Origin: Chamaea fasciata
Lineage: Eukaryota; Chordata; Aves; Passeriformes; Sylviidae
Direction of reading: 5' to 3'
Length of the DNA: 64,000 nt
Assembly (NCBI GenBank): GCA_029207755.1
Contig: JARCOQ010000002.1
Coordinates: 60,223,576-60,287,575 of the forward strand
Under the pieces are notes generated by a model, which saw nothing but the letters and a program-made list of their open reading frames with translations, was not told the DNA's origin and searched no databases. Within the stretch, counting starts at the first letter, position 1. Each line of letters starts with the position of its first letter. Position numbers and translations under genes: made by a program. Positions 1 to 14,001 of the stretch are shown in pieces.

Positions 1-3000
1 AAGGTGGATAGATATGGCTTGTTGAGTTTTGTGGAAGCAAGTTTCAGATTTTTCTGACATATGGCTTCATTCAGAAACAGATGATCATATAAAGCAGCCT
101 AGAGATATCTGTGAGTGATGCAAATCACTGCTTTCACTGGCAATTCACGAGGTTCTGGTCACATTGCAGTAAATTCTTGCTCCAATGAAGAATTCTAGTC
201 ATGTCATTGGAGATGTTGCATGGACATTTTAGGTCGGCAGCAGGATCTCAATATTAGGTCCATAAAAATAATCTGAATTGAATTTCATTAGCTCAACATG
301 AAAATGTTAGTTCTGTGAGGGGAAAAAAGAAAAGTAATTGTGGTTCACGGAAAAGTAGTAGAGTTAGCTTTTCAGCTCATGTTGAGGTGGATCTCAAGAC
401 TGCAAGGTGCTATGCCAAGCTATATCCTCAGAGGAATTGCTCTGCTTAAGAGAAAGCTGAAAGACATGATGCTGATCTTAAAGACAAACAAAATCATCCA
501 AATGGGGTTCAAACTGATAAGAGAGGTAAGATGATCTGTTTCACGAATATGGCTGCATTAAAAGATGCAGAAATTTACATGTTATTTTATGTCAGTGCCA
601 AGAAGAGTCACACTGAATAGTGCCATTAACACTGGTAGAATGTTACTTCTGTTTTCATAGTTAGAGACCATGTGGTTAATTATACCTTCCAAATTTCACA
701 GAACAGTAAGCCTGAGTAATTTTGTGGGTTACATTAATTCATAACATTTAAAAAGCCAATAATACCTGTTGTTGATGAGCTGCAAATTCACACACACCTG
801 ACATTGCATGCCAGGCAGTCCAGCTCCCAAGTCACTATTTCATAGCTTTCTAGGTAGGAAGGGATTTATCTGTCTTTAGATATCAAGAATGAAACACCTG
901 TGCCCGGGGCAGTCACAAAATAAACATCTTCAAAAGGTGAGTCATTCTAAGATTTGTACTTTTGTAACCATCTCTGGGGGAGATGAGTTTTCTTCTACCA
1001 GTGTGTGTCTATTATTACTTGTTAGAGGAGAAAGAATTTTACGTTTTTCTAATCCATAATTAGACATCTAATTTGGATGTCACTATATTTTTACTACATT
1101 CCATATAACCATTTCTAGCTTTTCTAAAGTGATCTGCATTTCTTGTCCTGACATACAAATGGTCTTGCCAAGTGATTCAGATCTGTTTCTTTATAGAAAT
1201 TGGTAGATTCAACACAAGAAAACCAGTATGCTAAAGAGAATGGAAATATGGAACCCTAAGAAGAAAAAACTGAGTATATAACAAATTATACCTAATGGTC
1301 CTAAGATCCTTGTAGAAATTGCTTGAGCCCTGTGCATAGCTAGGCCAGGGAATCTATATTATTACTGTTCTGCAAAAGAAACTGCAAGAACTGTTTAATT
1401 CTGCAGCTAACAAATTACTACCCACAACAAAATGTTGTAAGCAAAAATAAAGAACAGACAAGAAACAAAGCTGAATTTCAGCTGAAGTATAGCAGAAGAG
1501 ATGTTCTTTACTGATGCTTTCCAGTTTCACTTCCTTGTGTTTGTTTTTTAAAAAATATGAGGAATTCCAGTTTATGATTTTTAAGTTGGGTTTTTATTGT
1601 GGTGGGGGCTTTTTGTTTGTTTTGTTTTGGGTTGTTGTTGTTGTTGTTGTTTGAGTTTTTTTCTTCCTTTGCTAACTTTTTTCTTTTTTTAATGTTTTTA
1701 CTGGAGGCCTCATTCATAACTTTTTCAGCTCACGGCTATAAAGTAGGAAAACCAGCTCTGAAGAATCCTAAATGAGAGTAGGTTGTAGAAAATATTCCCT
1801 AGTCAACAAGGAGGGTTGGTCTGTGTCAGTTGAGTTTCACTCCTGACTCAAAATGTCATTAATATTGACGTGCTGGAACTGATGCTGTGTCTATAAAGCC
1901 TCACATACTGCAGTGTTTCCTACAGCAAGAGGTGGACAATATGCTTCTGCAGTCTTCAAGGACTCTCCAGGGGCCAGATGAAGCCCTGACTCTGTTTCTT
2001 CTCCCCCGTTATTTGCCTGGCCTGTTGCCTGACCATCTGCAGAGCTCTGTATTTGTGCCACTATTCCATTTGCTTCTTTGAGGTGAGCTTTAAGGAGAAG
2101 GCAGCAAGGTGAATCTAGCCTTGCTGCATAATGTCTTAAGATCTGTTGTTCAAACAGGGCAGCCCTAATCTAGCAAGTCAAATTAAATCCTACCTAGTAT
2201 TAACTCACAGACTGTGTGGCAAATAAATAGCCATGAAAGCAAGGGAAAGTTCAGTTCTTTTAAGTGGCTTTTTGCACTCTGATAATGGCACAGAAAGAAA
2301 CAACTGTGGCTGTTATAGCTGTGGTTGTCTGATAACAGGAAAGAAGAAATTTGCAGGTGAATGGAAGTGGTTTTATTCAACCAGGGGAAAAAATAGATAG
2401 GAAAAATCAAATTCACAGTCACACAAGGTCTTCTGAAGTAAGTATATACACTGGGGAGTTACATTTGAAAGAAAAAAAATCTCCTTGCTGTTTCAAGGTA
2501 TTTCTGTTTACAAATGAAAGAAAACTTCAGGTCAGTGAGAATTGCATTAGAAATGTGTTTTAAGTTGTGTCTTAGGAGACACCTCCTGATATGTTTTAGC
2601 TATCAAAATTTATATAAATTTGTTCCACATTACTTCCCTTTTGAAAACATAATATATATTGGGAAAATATTTATGGCTCTATCCCTCACACAAGCAGTAG
2701 TCCCTCTATAATTCTATGCCCCCATCTCTGCTCTAACTATATTACAAAGACTCATGGAATAAAATGAATCTTTCTCCTCACTTTTACTATTTTCCTTTGT
2801 CTGTGGCTGCCTCCAGAATACTATTTTGACAACACAGCTGTGTTATCAGGAAGATATATAGGCAGTTAAATATAAAACTTGACATTTACATGTCTCCTTT
2901 CTTAGATCTCAAAGAGAACTGTGAAGAAGTTTAAAGACTTTCATGAATTCATACAGGGAAGAAAGTAAGATACAGTCAGAGGCAGAACTGAGAACAGAAC

Positions 3001-6000
3001 CAATCCTTCTTATGTCTAGACAGGAGCTTGTCATTTTAGACCAATTATATTTTCTAGTTTGGGTTTTATGGTGAAAAAACCCCATATATCTGAGACTCCA
3101 GTATGCAATGTGAGAAAATGCACGTAATCACACCTTTCATTAAGAGTTTCTTCCTTGCAGAAATAGCCCATCTAAAAAGTCTTTTTTTTTTTTTTTTTCC
3201 ATGTACAGTCTGCTCAGAGTTTTTGCTCAGTGTTCTTCCTGAATAAACAAGGTAGGAGGTTATTACTAAATTGCCAGTAGCAGACAGAAACCTTTCAGAA
3301 AGAAAAAAAAACCAAAAAAACAAAACTACTGAGAAACACATGAAGGAGCTTCATATCTCCTAGGCTAATTCTATAACCTCTATCTGGAGATATGAACATG
3401 TTTATGAGTGAAGATGTGATTTGTGCTTTAAAGTAAGGAAAGATGATGAACATGAATTAGATCATCTAGTCAATTTAAACATCATGTAAGCTGCAGTGGC
3501 AATTCTTTGATAGAGAACAAAATCATATTAAAATGATAAGAACAGAATTAATGGGGAACGGAGAAGAAAGAAAAAATAGTAAATGAAATGGTTTATGGAG
3601 ACCAAAGAGCAGAAAAAAATAATCCTTGAATTGTGAATAAAAAAAGTTTCATTGTGAAATAGAGGTTCCAAATTTGATTTTGGGAGCTTAAATATCCAAT
3701 AGTGCTGTAGAATTAATTCAGAAACAGCAGTTCCACAAGGAGTTAACCACAGTTAGGAGTAGATAGTCAGGAGAGTGCATATTAAGTTCTTCCTTGACAT
3801 GAAATCACATATTGATTTAATTATTGACATGAGTAAAGTTACTGCAGGTAATATAAAAGTTTCCAGTTATTCACATCGGTGTCTTCTGTTTTCACAGTCC
3901 CATTTCATCATCTGCATAGTGAGACTGATGTTTGGCTCTTTCAGGTAACATTATGAGTTTTGTCAAAGAAATATGAAGTTCAGGTTTTGATACGGTGTTT
4001 ATTACTGATCTGATTGGGCACTGCTCAGAAATGTTTCCCTTTGGGGCAAAAAAGGCAACACCCCTCCTCCCAAACAAACAGAAAATTAATTTTGAAATAC
4101 ATTGCGTATAAAGAAGAAAGTAATAAATTAAGTATTCTGGTTTTCAAAGCAAGCATGAAGTAAAAATCACAAGGGATTTGAATCCAAACTCCACACCCCC
4201 AGATTTCTGAACATTATAAAAGGCAACTAGTAATTATCTTTCTTCATTCTATGCTGTTTAAGAGTCAGTTGGGTTTCACACAGACTTAATTGGTGCAAAT
4301 TAAGCAATTAATTTAAAATATTTGAACACAATAATCTGGATTTTGCTCATTACTGAACAAAAGAAAGGTGGTGAGGAATACTCAACTTTTTTATTCCAGC
4401 ATTAAGGTCTTCCTTATTTTAGAATTGTCAGAATAACAACAAATCCCAACACTAGGCATCAAACAGACTATGGCTTTCTCATAGCAACTAGAAAAATCTA
4501 GTCTAGCATTGGGAAAACAAGTTTACCCTTTCAAATTACCTTTGTGCATTCCTGTATAATGGCTGCCTGACTGTAAAAGTTCCTCCTGGGCTGAGTGCCC
4601 CTGAATACCTATTAGAGCTCTGCCTTTCAAAGACAAAGCAGAGTGGTTGATGTTGCTGTGTAAGCTGAAAATTCTGGTTCTTAGGTACATTGCTTGACAG
4701 TTCACTGTGTGAAGCTATTACTAATTAAACAGCTTTGTTTTACGAAGTTTGTGAATTTCATAAAAAGTTTAGAAAACAGTGTTTACACTTAATGCAAACA
4801 ATCCAAGGTTAGAGTCAAAATACTTACTTATTCATGAAGCTTTGGGCTTTCACGGCCTTTCAGTTCCATTTTGTTCCCTACTTGATTACATGTGTGTGTT
4901 TAAGATTCTTTTTCCTTTTTTTCATTTCCATTACAAACATTACTAATTCTCAATAAAAATTAGCAATCCCTGCATGGTATTTTTCTCTTTCTCTTGATGC
5001 TGTGTGACATGAGTTAATATCATTTCAATAATAAGCTAAAGTGCAGAAAATGCCTTTAAAGTGACTGAACTACTTTGATGGAATCTTTTGGAAAAAAACC
5101 CCAACAAACTAAAGAAAACACAAGGAAGACAAAAAGTCAGGCAAAATCTAAATGAGAAACAGCAGAGGAAAATGGACATGCTAGAAGAAATAAGACACAT
5201 TTAGAGCAGCCATCATAAAGAGATTCTAGAAGAAGTCCATTTTTGCAAGTCCAGTGATGCATTTTGTAACCCTTTATTTGTGGGGAGAAGAGATTCAAAG
5301 TCGAATGAGAGTTTCATGAGAAACTGCTGACTTAATGAGCATTATTAACATTTTACCATTTGCTAATAAAATGTGTAGGTCAGTGTGAGTTGATAAGATA
5401 GAAACGCAGAGATAAGTATTGCTTCCACACTAAGCAAACAAATTGATTTTGTATTTATTTTTAATTTTTTTATATTATAGTTATGGAAGAACTTGGAAGG
5501 GGGTTTTTCCTCCTGGAAAAGGGATTGTGTGGCATAAAAATCACTTTTTCAATATAATTTGTTGCACCTAGATAGCCTTTTCTCCTGGTCTCAGAGGCAG
5601 GAATCTGAGAACATTATTAATTTTAATAGGAAATATCAGATATTTTTGACGAGTACCTTGAGACCATCAGTGTTCATTCAGAAGTCTTCAGTCACATACA
5701 TAAGCTGGACTGTAGTCTTCAGCACTTATTGTTTGCTTTTCCGAATTCAGTGAAGGTTTCTGCATTGATCATTTGCTTAATGTCTTATTTTACTTTTTCA
5801 ATTTTTCCTACCTTACAAACATAGTCACAGAATAACCCATATCAGTGCTGTTCCCTAAGCACTAATGTGTTTGCAAATTGAATAATTTCACCCTTTGCAT
5901 GTAAATGCACAATATTTATTTTTTCCCTACTGTAGCAAAAGTAGTATTGATGAAAAGATATCAAGGAGGAGTTCTTCAATTTGCAACTATTTCTCCTAAA

Positions 6001-9000
6001 TGAAATTTCACACAAGACACATTGTGTTGTACTGGTCTAAATGTGCTTTAAGTGTAATAACTGCTGCTTTGTATGAACAAAGACCAGTATTTTCCACAGA
6101 TTTTGCATGAAGCTTTAACTTAGATAAAATGAAGTCAACATACAAGGTAATTCCAGTTCTTCATGTCACTATCTGCATTCTAGCTTGAGTAGAAAGAAGG
6201 ACGAGAAATCCAGTCAAGTGTCTTATGACACTGGCTACTGAGTCATTGTATTGCTTGTCTCCTGTTGCTACTAGAAATACACATCTTGAACCACAAAAGC
6301 TGAGGCACGTTTCCTCCAGGGCTTGGAAGAAGAACTGAAAAGTTAATGAAAATGTTAGCCTGAGTTGCACACAAACTCAGTAAGCAGGTCATGTATTTTC
6401 AAGATGTACTTAACAACAGTAACTTTCTTACAGATGCTCTGGAGAGTAACACTTATCTCCCACACCATTTGAAGCTTGAGTTAGTCACTTTGTCAATCAG
6501 CTCAGCACAGCAAAGCACAGTGAAAGGTTGTTATCATTGAGTGTCTTGGCTCAGGTACAGGGCATGATTTGATGGCTTTCAGTAGCCACATGTGAAGTTA
6601 GTTGCAGAGGCAGAGGGTCTTGTAGATTTCCATTTTATCAGTTATTCTTTAAAATATGGTAGATAATTTCCAAAGAAAACATGCCAGTGTGGCTGTAATG
6701 CTGTTGATAAATTGTCTTTCATCTGTGAAATTGCCTTTAGACTTGGTACCTAACTTGAACATAAGCACTGCAGCTTTGCTACTCTGCTGGATTCATTTGA
6801 AAGATACCCTGCTGCTTAGCCTGCGAGAGCTACTGCTGAATTTTAAGGGGTGTTTTGGACTAATGCAGCGATCACTGAGGACAGGCATCAGAGACATGGT
6901 ATTTGCATAACAGCTTTTAGAAATAGTAGCAGAAAGAAAAATGTTGTAAAAATGTGGATAAAGGGAACTTTCTTAGCACCACCCTATCCTGAGTGCCTCT
7001 TCTCTAATGTCTGTTCTAATGATACCTACCCTGATTACAGTATTTTTAAAAGAAACATGCTCAACTAATATCTCCAAAGTAAGCAGGTATACATCCCTCT
7101 TAACAAATTTATTTACAAAGAAGTAGGTGGCAGAACAAGAATTCAGATCTCTGCCCACTGGGTTCATGCTTACTGCTTGAAGTAAAAAGGGAGCTCTGTC
7201 ATCTCAAGCCAGAAATTGTGCTTTCAGATTTACCCACTCTTTTTTAAAATACTATTTTAGAGTACTGTTTATCTTTAAAGAGCCACAGGAACTTAATTCA
7301 GAGGGACACTTACCACAGCCTTGAAAGTATACTGCAATGTCTAATTGATCAATGTTACTTCCAAGGTGCGAGTCCAGATTAAGGAGAAAAGAAAAAAGAG
7401 AACATGATGATTTCAACTACAATATGGGCTTTACCATGTTTACATATTTCAGTAAGAGTTGAAAAATTTTTGTCTGCTTGCTATCATATATTGGAAAAGG
7501 TAGATATTTAAAGTGTAATGGTTATTTTTTTCTTATTTACCAGCATTTCTAATAGGGAAATATTGTATTTTAAATGGTTTTAATCGTCTTTAATTAAAAA
7601 TCTTAAGAAGCTGAGGTTCTGGTACTTTCTGTTTCTTGGAGGTCATGAGCTAAAATGTTTTTTGCAGATTTTGAAATAAAAAATATCTGAGCTACACTAG
7701 TTCCTTGCTTGTGAGTCCCCAAGTTGTCAGCAAAAATCCCTGAAGCATTCTCAGATGCCTGAAATGGGAAGCTGGGATGTGGGGGGGAGAAGACAGGGAA
7801 GCACAGAGGGCAGTAAGATATTTATGTGAACCACATCCTTGTAGAACAGCCATCCTTTCAAAAAAATTATCTCCTTGCCCAGATAATTAGTCTGAGTTTG
7901 AAACAGCAGGAAAAAATAGTACATGCCTAGTTTGCATCTGCCTGTTCACTTTACTCATGCAATGATTTAGAGACATGAGACATTCATTTTGTCTTTCTGG
8001 TTACCTGAAAATCAACTCATTATAGTTTAAGGAGGGGCAGCAGTTCTTTGGCTGCACACACAGGGCTTTCAGCGGTGATCTTTCTGTTTGGATATGTAGG
8101 GGCATGGATATGTAAATCCAGTACCATTCTTAACCATTTGAACAGTGTGCTCTCCTTAGATGACATTTCCCACTGTGTGGAGAAGCTACAGTTTCCCTTC
8201 GGGAAACGCTTTGAGCTAAGCTACAAATGACCCTGTCTTTTATTTTGGTCTACCCACAGTATGCTGTTGGTCTCAAACAGGCAATAACCAGTGTGAGCAA
8301 ATGTTTTTTTACCTTGGTATCAGATTTTTTGTCTACTAGGATTTTTTTTTTTTATATAAACAAAGAAAGCTGCTCTTTGGTGGCCAGCTTATTTATTTCA
8401 GTTGGAAATAATGTATTACTTTAATATTTGCTGTATGGTCCTGTAGCTAGGATCCTGAATTCTAGGATTTGCCCGTCCAGGATGAGTCAGGATCCTTTAT
8501 AAAAAACCAAACAAATAAAATTGAAACAGGTATTGACATCAAAATTATAAATTTAAAATATTCAGAAAAAAGAATAAAATTCTTTCAAAATCATAAATAT
8601 GGCTGAAATGCAAAAACAATGTAAATGCAGTCAGCTAAAAGAATAATTTTTTTTCATTTGTCTTTTCTCAAAATACCTTTTATTGACTTTTCAGCTCTGG
8701 AGTCATCATACTCACAGTAAAAGGATAAAAATTGATAAGTCTGTGGAACAGAATATGTGCCTTCATAATGAAGATTTACCCATAGCCAAATCATGACTAT
8801 AATATTCTAAATGGCAGCTCCAGTAAGACAATGACTCTGATGTGGGAGTAATTGCATCTGAAGTCCTTATGCTCTCTTTTGACTTGGATGTTGCATAACT
8901 ATTATACAGTCCAGCAGAGTGCAATCATCTCCAGTGCAGCATTTTTTATACATTTCACAGGCATGAGTTATTGCTAATGCAGCATGCTTTCCTTCTGCAT

Positions 9001-12000
9001 GAGTGTTCTTCCCGGAATTCTGAGGACTAGTGTTAGTGTACCCTGTAGCATCTACAATGTGTTTTGTGAAGTTTGCATTGTACAAATGTGAATGGACAAA
9101 ATGGAGAACTTTGCAGCAGAGTTTAAGAGCTGTAACAAACTGGTATAACCCACGAAGGGAAATGTCTCTTTCAGTACTGGGAAACCCATGTGTTTCTCTG
9201 AAACTGCCCAGAAAATAGGTTCTCCTATTGTTGTCTTTGAATCACAATTGATCTTAAGGACATTCGCTTTTCTTATCTATCAATTCTTATTTTCTCCTCT
9301 CCTTATTTTTAAATACTACTAAATTTCACTCAAAGGTGGCTATATATACTCAGCCCTTTATAATATCAGTTTACTCAGTTGGCCACAGGCATGCTATCTG
9401 ACAGTTTGTGGCAGAAATACTCCATGTAATTGAAAAAGAGAAGGAAGCTGTGCTGCCAGATGTTCTCTGAAAGGTATTTCTCCTTAAAAGGGTGATTAAT
9501 CCAACCTTTGCCACGCATAAGGTAGGTGTCTAAGCTAGTTCTTTATAATCTACTTTAAACAATGAGGAGAGGTAAGAGTCTTAAACTTATCTTGTTTAGG
9601 GCTCTAATAGGTTCCAGAAGTGCTTGTTGCTCTTCATTGTCTTCAAAGAGGCCTCAATATCTGCTTTACCCTAGACAATGATTTTTTAGTAGCTACAGTT
9701 AGATAAGATGAAGTTCATAATCAGATATTAGAGTGCTGTGCACTGAACACAGTCCTTTGTGACATGAATTCGCTTTGCCACTTGCTCAGCCTGACCAAAT
9801 AAAGCGCAATTATGGTAAGCTACCAAAGCATCAAGATCAAGGGGATATTTTCAACACTTCTCAGAGGCACTTGTGGGGACGTATGGGAACACAGATTCAC
9901 TTTGTTATTTCCATTCTTCTGGCAGAGATTCTTGGAAATTGCAAATAGTATTTATAATCAGTTGAATCAGAAAGAATGATTTACTTTTGCATTATTTTGC
10001 AGTCATAATTTGAATTTATAGTCTCAGTTTTCATACCTGACTTTCGCTTTTCTCGCTTCTTTTATGTTCGGCTTTCCTAAACTAGTCTCATACAATCAGC
10101 TTGGCTATAATGTCACATGCAAAATAAAGAAGTAAAAATTTTTTGGGGAGTATCCATGAGAGAAAATGCCTTTTGGCTCACATCTGCTTTAATAACTCGG
10201 GTATACCTGGTCTTATTTGAAAACAGGGACGTATTCAAAATAAAACATATTGATTTATTCCAAGTCGCTACTTGGACCTAGGAGTGGTGACTAAGCTCAT
10301 TTGCCTGTCAGAGTCCCTTACAATTTTCAGCATGGTTTAATTGCAGGGCTGGGTTCATTGCCTGAATTTGCATCTCCAGCTTAGTAGAGGTATTTAGAAT
10401 TTCATTATCTATGTGCATTAAAAAGCATGCAAAAATCCTTTATTACTAAAAAGAGTTCAAAGAAATGAAACTTTAAATACAAATCCCTTGAGCTGTTATG
10501 TAAGTTCCATATATGGCACAAAAATTTAAATGAAGTAATAGTAATAGTAAAGAGAAGTTAAGCATGAAACAAAGAAGTTTTCTGTGCTAATTTAAATTTG
10601 TTTTCTTGTGTTTATATATGCAAAGTTTCTTTGGAAAATGACTTATTTCTTTCTTTGTCCAATGTTGACTTAATAGGTTTAATTTGACAGTCTTTAAAAT
10701 TTAGATTTATGTATGGGATTTCAACATATTTCTATTTGGCTCAAGTAACTATGCTTTATTTCCAAGTGTGTATATGACAGTGCACTGGATGAATATTTTA
10801 CTAGCATGACACATAAATCAGAGATTCTGGATTTCTGTGTTTAGTATCTCTTGTTTCTTTTGTGCCTAACACCTGTAAGTGTTCACAGGAGATTTAGATG
10901 AAAAATATTTAACAGGAAGAAAATCTTTTCCTTTTGCTTGACCTTCTCAGAAAATTGCTTATTTTTAGCCTGTACTTCCACACTGTGCATGCATGTACAT
11001 GTTTAGTGTTGTATATATGCATTATATGTTGCACATACTCTCTTTTATACCAGAAATTATTAAATATATATACATAGGTCTGACAGTTAGTTGCTCCTTG
11101 AATATAATCCAGTAGAATCCTAGCTTGGTAAATGCCACACACTTCTTTATGTGGTTAAGTTTAAAGTAGTTTCCTCTGTTTTCTATGACTGTGTGTCATA
11201 GAAATTGTTGATGAGATTCCTTTGCCTAAGTTAGATTCTTAAATGTTACAATTCTATGTGCAAATTTAAGTCTACCCCTTTATAGCCTATAGAGAGGAAA
11301 TATATTAAATTAACTGGCTTGTGGATGTGCATATTTTTATTAAATTTCAAAGATTCTGATGTGAATAAATGAATTCCTTTCCATGTAACTGGGTCATAGA
11401 ACTAAGTCTCATGGTGGTTTTGACCCAATAGAACTCAGTTTCTGCCTCTTTACAAGGTAATTATGCCTTCTGCCTTGGGTGGGATGGTATTTGCAGGGAG
11501 ATTTTCAAGATAAAATTGATTGAAAAATGAATTGCCATAATACCTCCCTATCTTGTTTTTCTAAAGCTGTTTACCCAAAATGTTTATGTCCTTATTCCTA
11601 ACTCAAATTTAAATCCAGAGTATTAAGATATCTGCAGAGCTACTGAACTGTGCTTCTAGTTAGAGATCTTTTACTGTTGGCCTTTATCTTGAAAAATCTT
11701 TAAACACATTTTTACTCTGTATAATATGCTTTTCTAATATTGGTAAACATGCATATCTCTAAAACATAAAGGTCTATCTTTATTCCGTTTTATCCAGAGA
11801 AATAAAAGTTTTAAAGCCAAAACTGTTGCTAGTATCAAGTGACATACCTGTCAGATAATGATATATCCCTTAACTCCTGTTTTGTTGTTGGTGTTGGTGG
11901 GTTTTTGGTTGTTGTTTTGTTTGTTTGTTGTTTTTTTTTTTTTTTAATTTTCTTAATTTTTTCTTGAGACACCTTTAGATTAAATCAGAATTTTGTCACA

Positions 12001-12659
12001 GAACATTTTTATTCTCTGGAGCAAGTTAGTGCATATTATATTTTGTGTGATGAGGTAATTTCTTATCTCTGTGTGTTGTAGCTATAGCATTTTGGACTGT
12101 AATAATTTTGTCATCCATAATAAAATTAAAACTATTAAATAATTCTGCTTTTGCTTTCCCTGCTTCTTCAATTTTCATTATTTAAGCATAGGTGGTTCCT
12201 CCAAAATGCACATGGCCTTTTTTCCTGATAACTCTACTTAAAATTTATAGCACTTTCAGCCATGAGGTAGGAAAGAGTGGCATTTAGTATCAGCTTGATT
12301 TGAGTACTCATTCTAAAAAGCTTTTAGCTTTGATTGGAATGATAACAACATCAGTTCTTCTCCTTTACAGAACTTGCTGTGCACCAAAAATGAAGAATTT
12401 CTATGAGTTCCTCTACACTTATGTGAAATTAAAAAGAAGTGATAGAGGTTGGCCCACTATTCAGTTAGGTAAGGGAGTGTTTACAATATTTTGCTGAATT
12501 AAATTCCTATTTGAGATAATAATAAAATAAGAGGTATTTAAGCTCTTACTTCACTAGCACATTAACACAAATCTTTAATTCTTAAACAGCAAACTATCCC
12601 AGCATTGGTTACTGACACTGGTATGGGAATTTAGTCTATTCTTGAATTTAGAAGATGAA
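1..12659. other. Gene-free AT-rich region
   Basis: I see no gene, RNA or recognisable transposon here. The open frames are short, lack domains and overlap in several frames, as expected by chance in AT-rich DNA. Local simple sequence includes a T-rich, TTG-rich stretch near 1605-1655, a poly-T run near 3180-3198, and a GTT/TTTG-rich stretch ending in poly-T near 11880-11946. The region could be intergenic or a long intron; sequence alone does not decide. Confidence 0.6.
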
Positions 12660-13086
12660 TCATAGAATCATGGAATCATAAAATGGCTTGGATTGGAGGG
12701 GACCTTAAAGATCATCTAGTTCCAACACCCCTGATATTGGTGGGGGCACCTTCCACTAGACCAAGTTATTCACTAGTTCATAGGAACCTCACCTTGAGCG
12801 CTTCCAGGGATGGGGCACCCACAACTTGTCTGAACGACCTGTTCCAGTGCCCTTTCACCCTCACAGTAAAGAATCTGTTCCTAATATCTAACATAAATCT
12901 GCCCTCATTCAGTTTAAAGCCATTGTCACTTGTCCTATCACTACATGTTCTTGTAAAATTCCCTCTCCAGTTCTCTTGTATTCCCCTTTAGGTACTGGAA
13001 AGCTCCTCTAAGATCTCCCCAGAACCTTCTGTTCTCCAAGCTCAATAATCCCAGCTCTCTCAGCCTGTCTCCACAGAACAGGATGA
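12660..13086 (-). mobile_element. CR1 LINE 3' fragment (minus strand)
   Basis: This reads as the reverse complement of the 3' end of a chicken-repeat-1 (CR1) LINE. The left edge carries imperfect copies of the CR1 terminal repeat, seen here as TCATAGAAT, CATGGAAT and CATAAAAT. Next come the diagnostic GGGACCTTAAAGATCATCTA block, a 'TTCCAGGGATGGGGCACCCA' block and, near 13060, a 'CTCTCAGCCTGTCTCCACAG' block. Only the terminal ~0.43 kb is present, the usual 5' truncation of CR1. The 102-codon open frame on the plus strand across it is antisense to the LINE and is not a gene. CR1 is the dominant LINE of birds and other reptiles, so this helps place the organism. Confidence 0.93.
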
Positions 13087-13825
13087 AGTCTCTACATTTT
13101 GATAATTTCTTTCTTCTAATAGATTGTTTTATTTCTGTGTTTATTCTACGGAGTTGTGAAGATAGTCTTTATATGGGGGATCAGTAAATAAGGCTAATAT
13201 GTCCTTAGAGACATTATAGGGCAGAAATTGTTTGGACTAGAAAGTAGAAATATTTTTAGGAAAGCTGTTCTCACAGCTGTTACTGTGAGAGACTGTTAAT
13301 AGCTGATAGCTTATTTTAGCAGTTTTCCAAATATATGAAAAAGGGATTTAGGGCTAAGAGATCTAAATATGTGACAGTTGAGATTCTGCTGGATGCCATT
13401 TGTTAGCAGACACCTGCTTATGAGTGTCCATTGCTATATCTGAAAGTAACTCTAACTGAGTTGTAAGTATATCTTTAAAGCTCTGCAAAAGATTTATGGC
13501 ACTATTTAATATTGCCTTCTATCTCTATATTTTTGATAGCTTTCTGTTTAATCTAAAACAGCTATTATTTTTTCATTAATGTGCTTACTGCTAGGCAACT
13601 GAGATTATCATGAGTATCTAGCCTAACTAGACAAGAAGTAATGATTTTGTTTTTTTTGTTTGGGGCAGTTCATGATTTTGTGTTTTTTTCCCTTTAGTTA
13701 GGACATTTTATGAGTGGTATCATGGGGGAATAATCATTAAGAAAGAGCTTAAATATAAACAATACCTATAGTGTATGCATGCAAATAGTCATAGATTTCT
13801 GCTGCTATAATTCAACTGATTCTGT
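13087..13825. other. Gene-free stretch
   Basis: AT-rich DNA between a CR1 fragment and a tetranucleotide array. I see no coding, RNA or transposon signal. Confidence 0.5.
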
Positions 13826-13897
13826 TATCTATCTCTATCTCTATCTATCATCTCTCTCTATACATCCATATCTCTAGCTATAGCTATAGCTATCTGA

Positions 13898-13945
<48 letters not shown>

Positions 13946-14001
13946 GTCTGTCTGTCTGTCTATCCACCTGTCTATCTATCTATCCACCTGTCTATCTATG
14001 T
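13826..14001. repeat. TATC/GATA tetranucleotide microsatellite
   Basis: A compound array. It begins with impure TATC/TCTC units and GCTATA units (13826-13890), has a core of perfect TATC units at about 13898-13944, changes to TGTC units (13945-13960), and ends with interrupted TATC and CCACCTG units. The mosaic of TATC and TGTC suggests point mutation followed by expansion. Such arrays are usually length-polymorphic. Confidence 0.95.

Noticed and set aside
12683..12991. 102-codon open frame
   Set aside because: It is antisense to a CR1 LINE 3' end, which explains the sequence.
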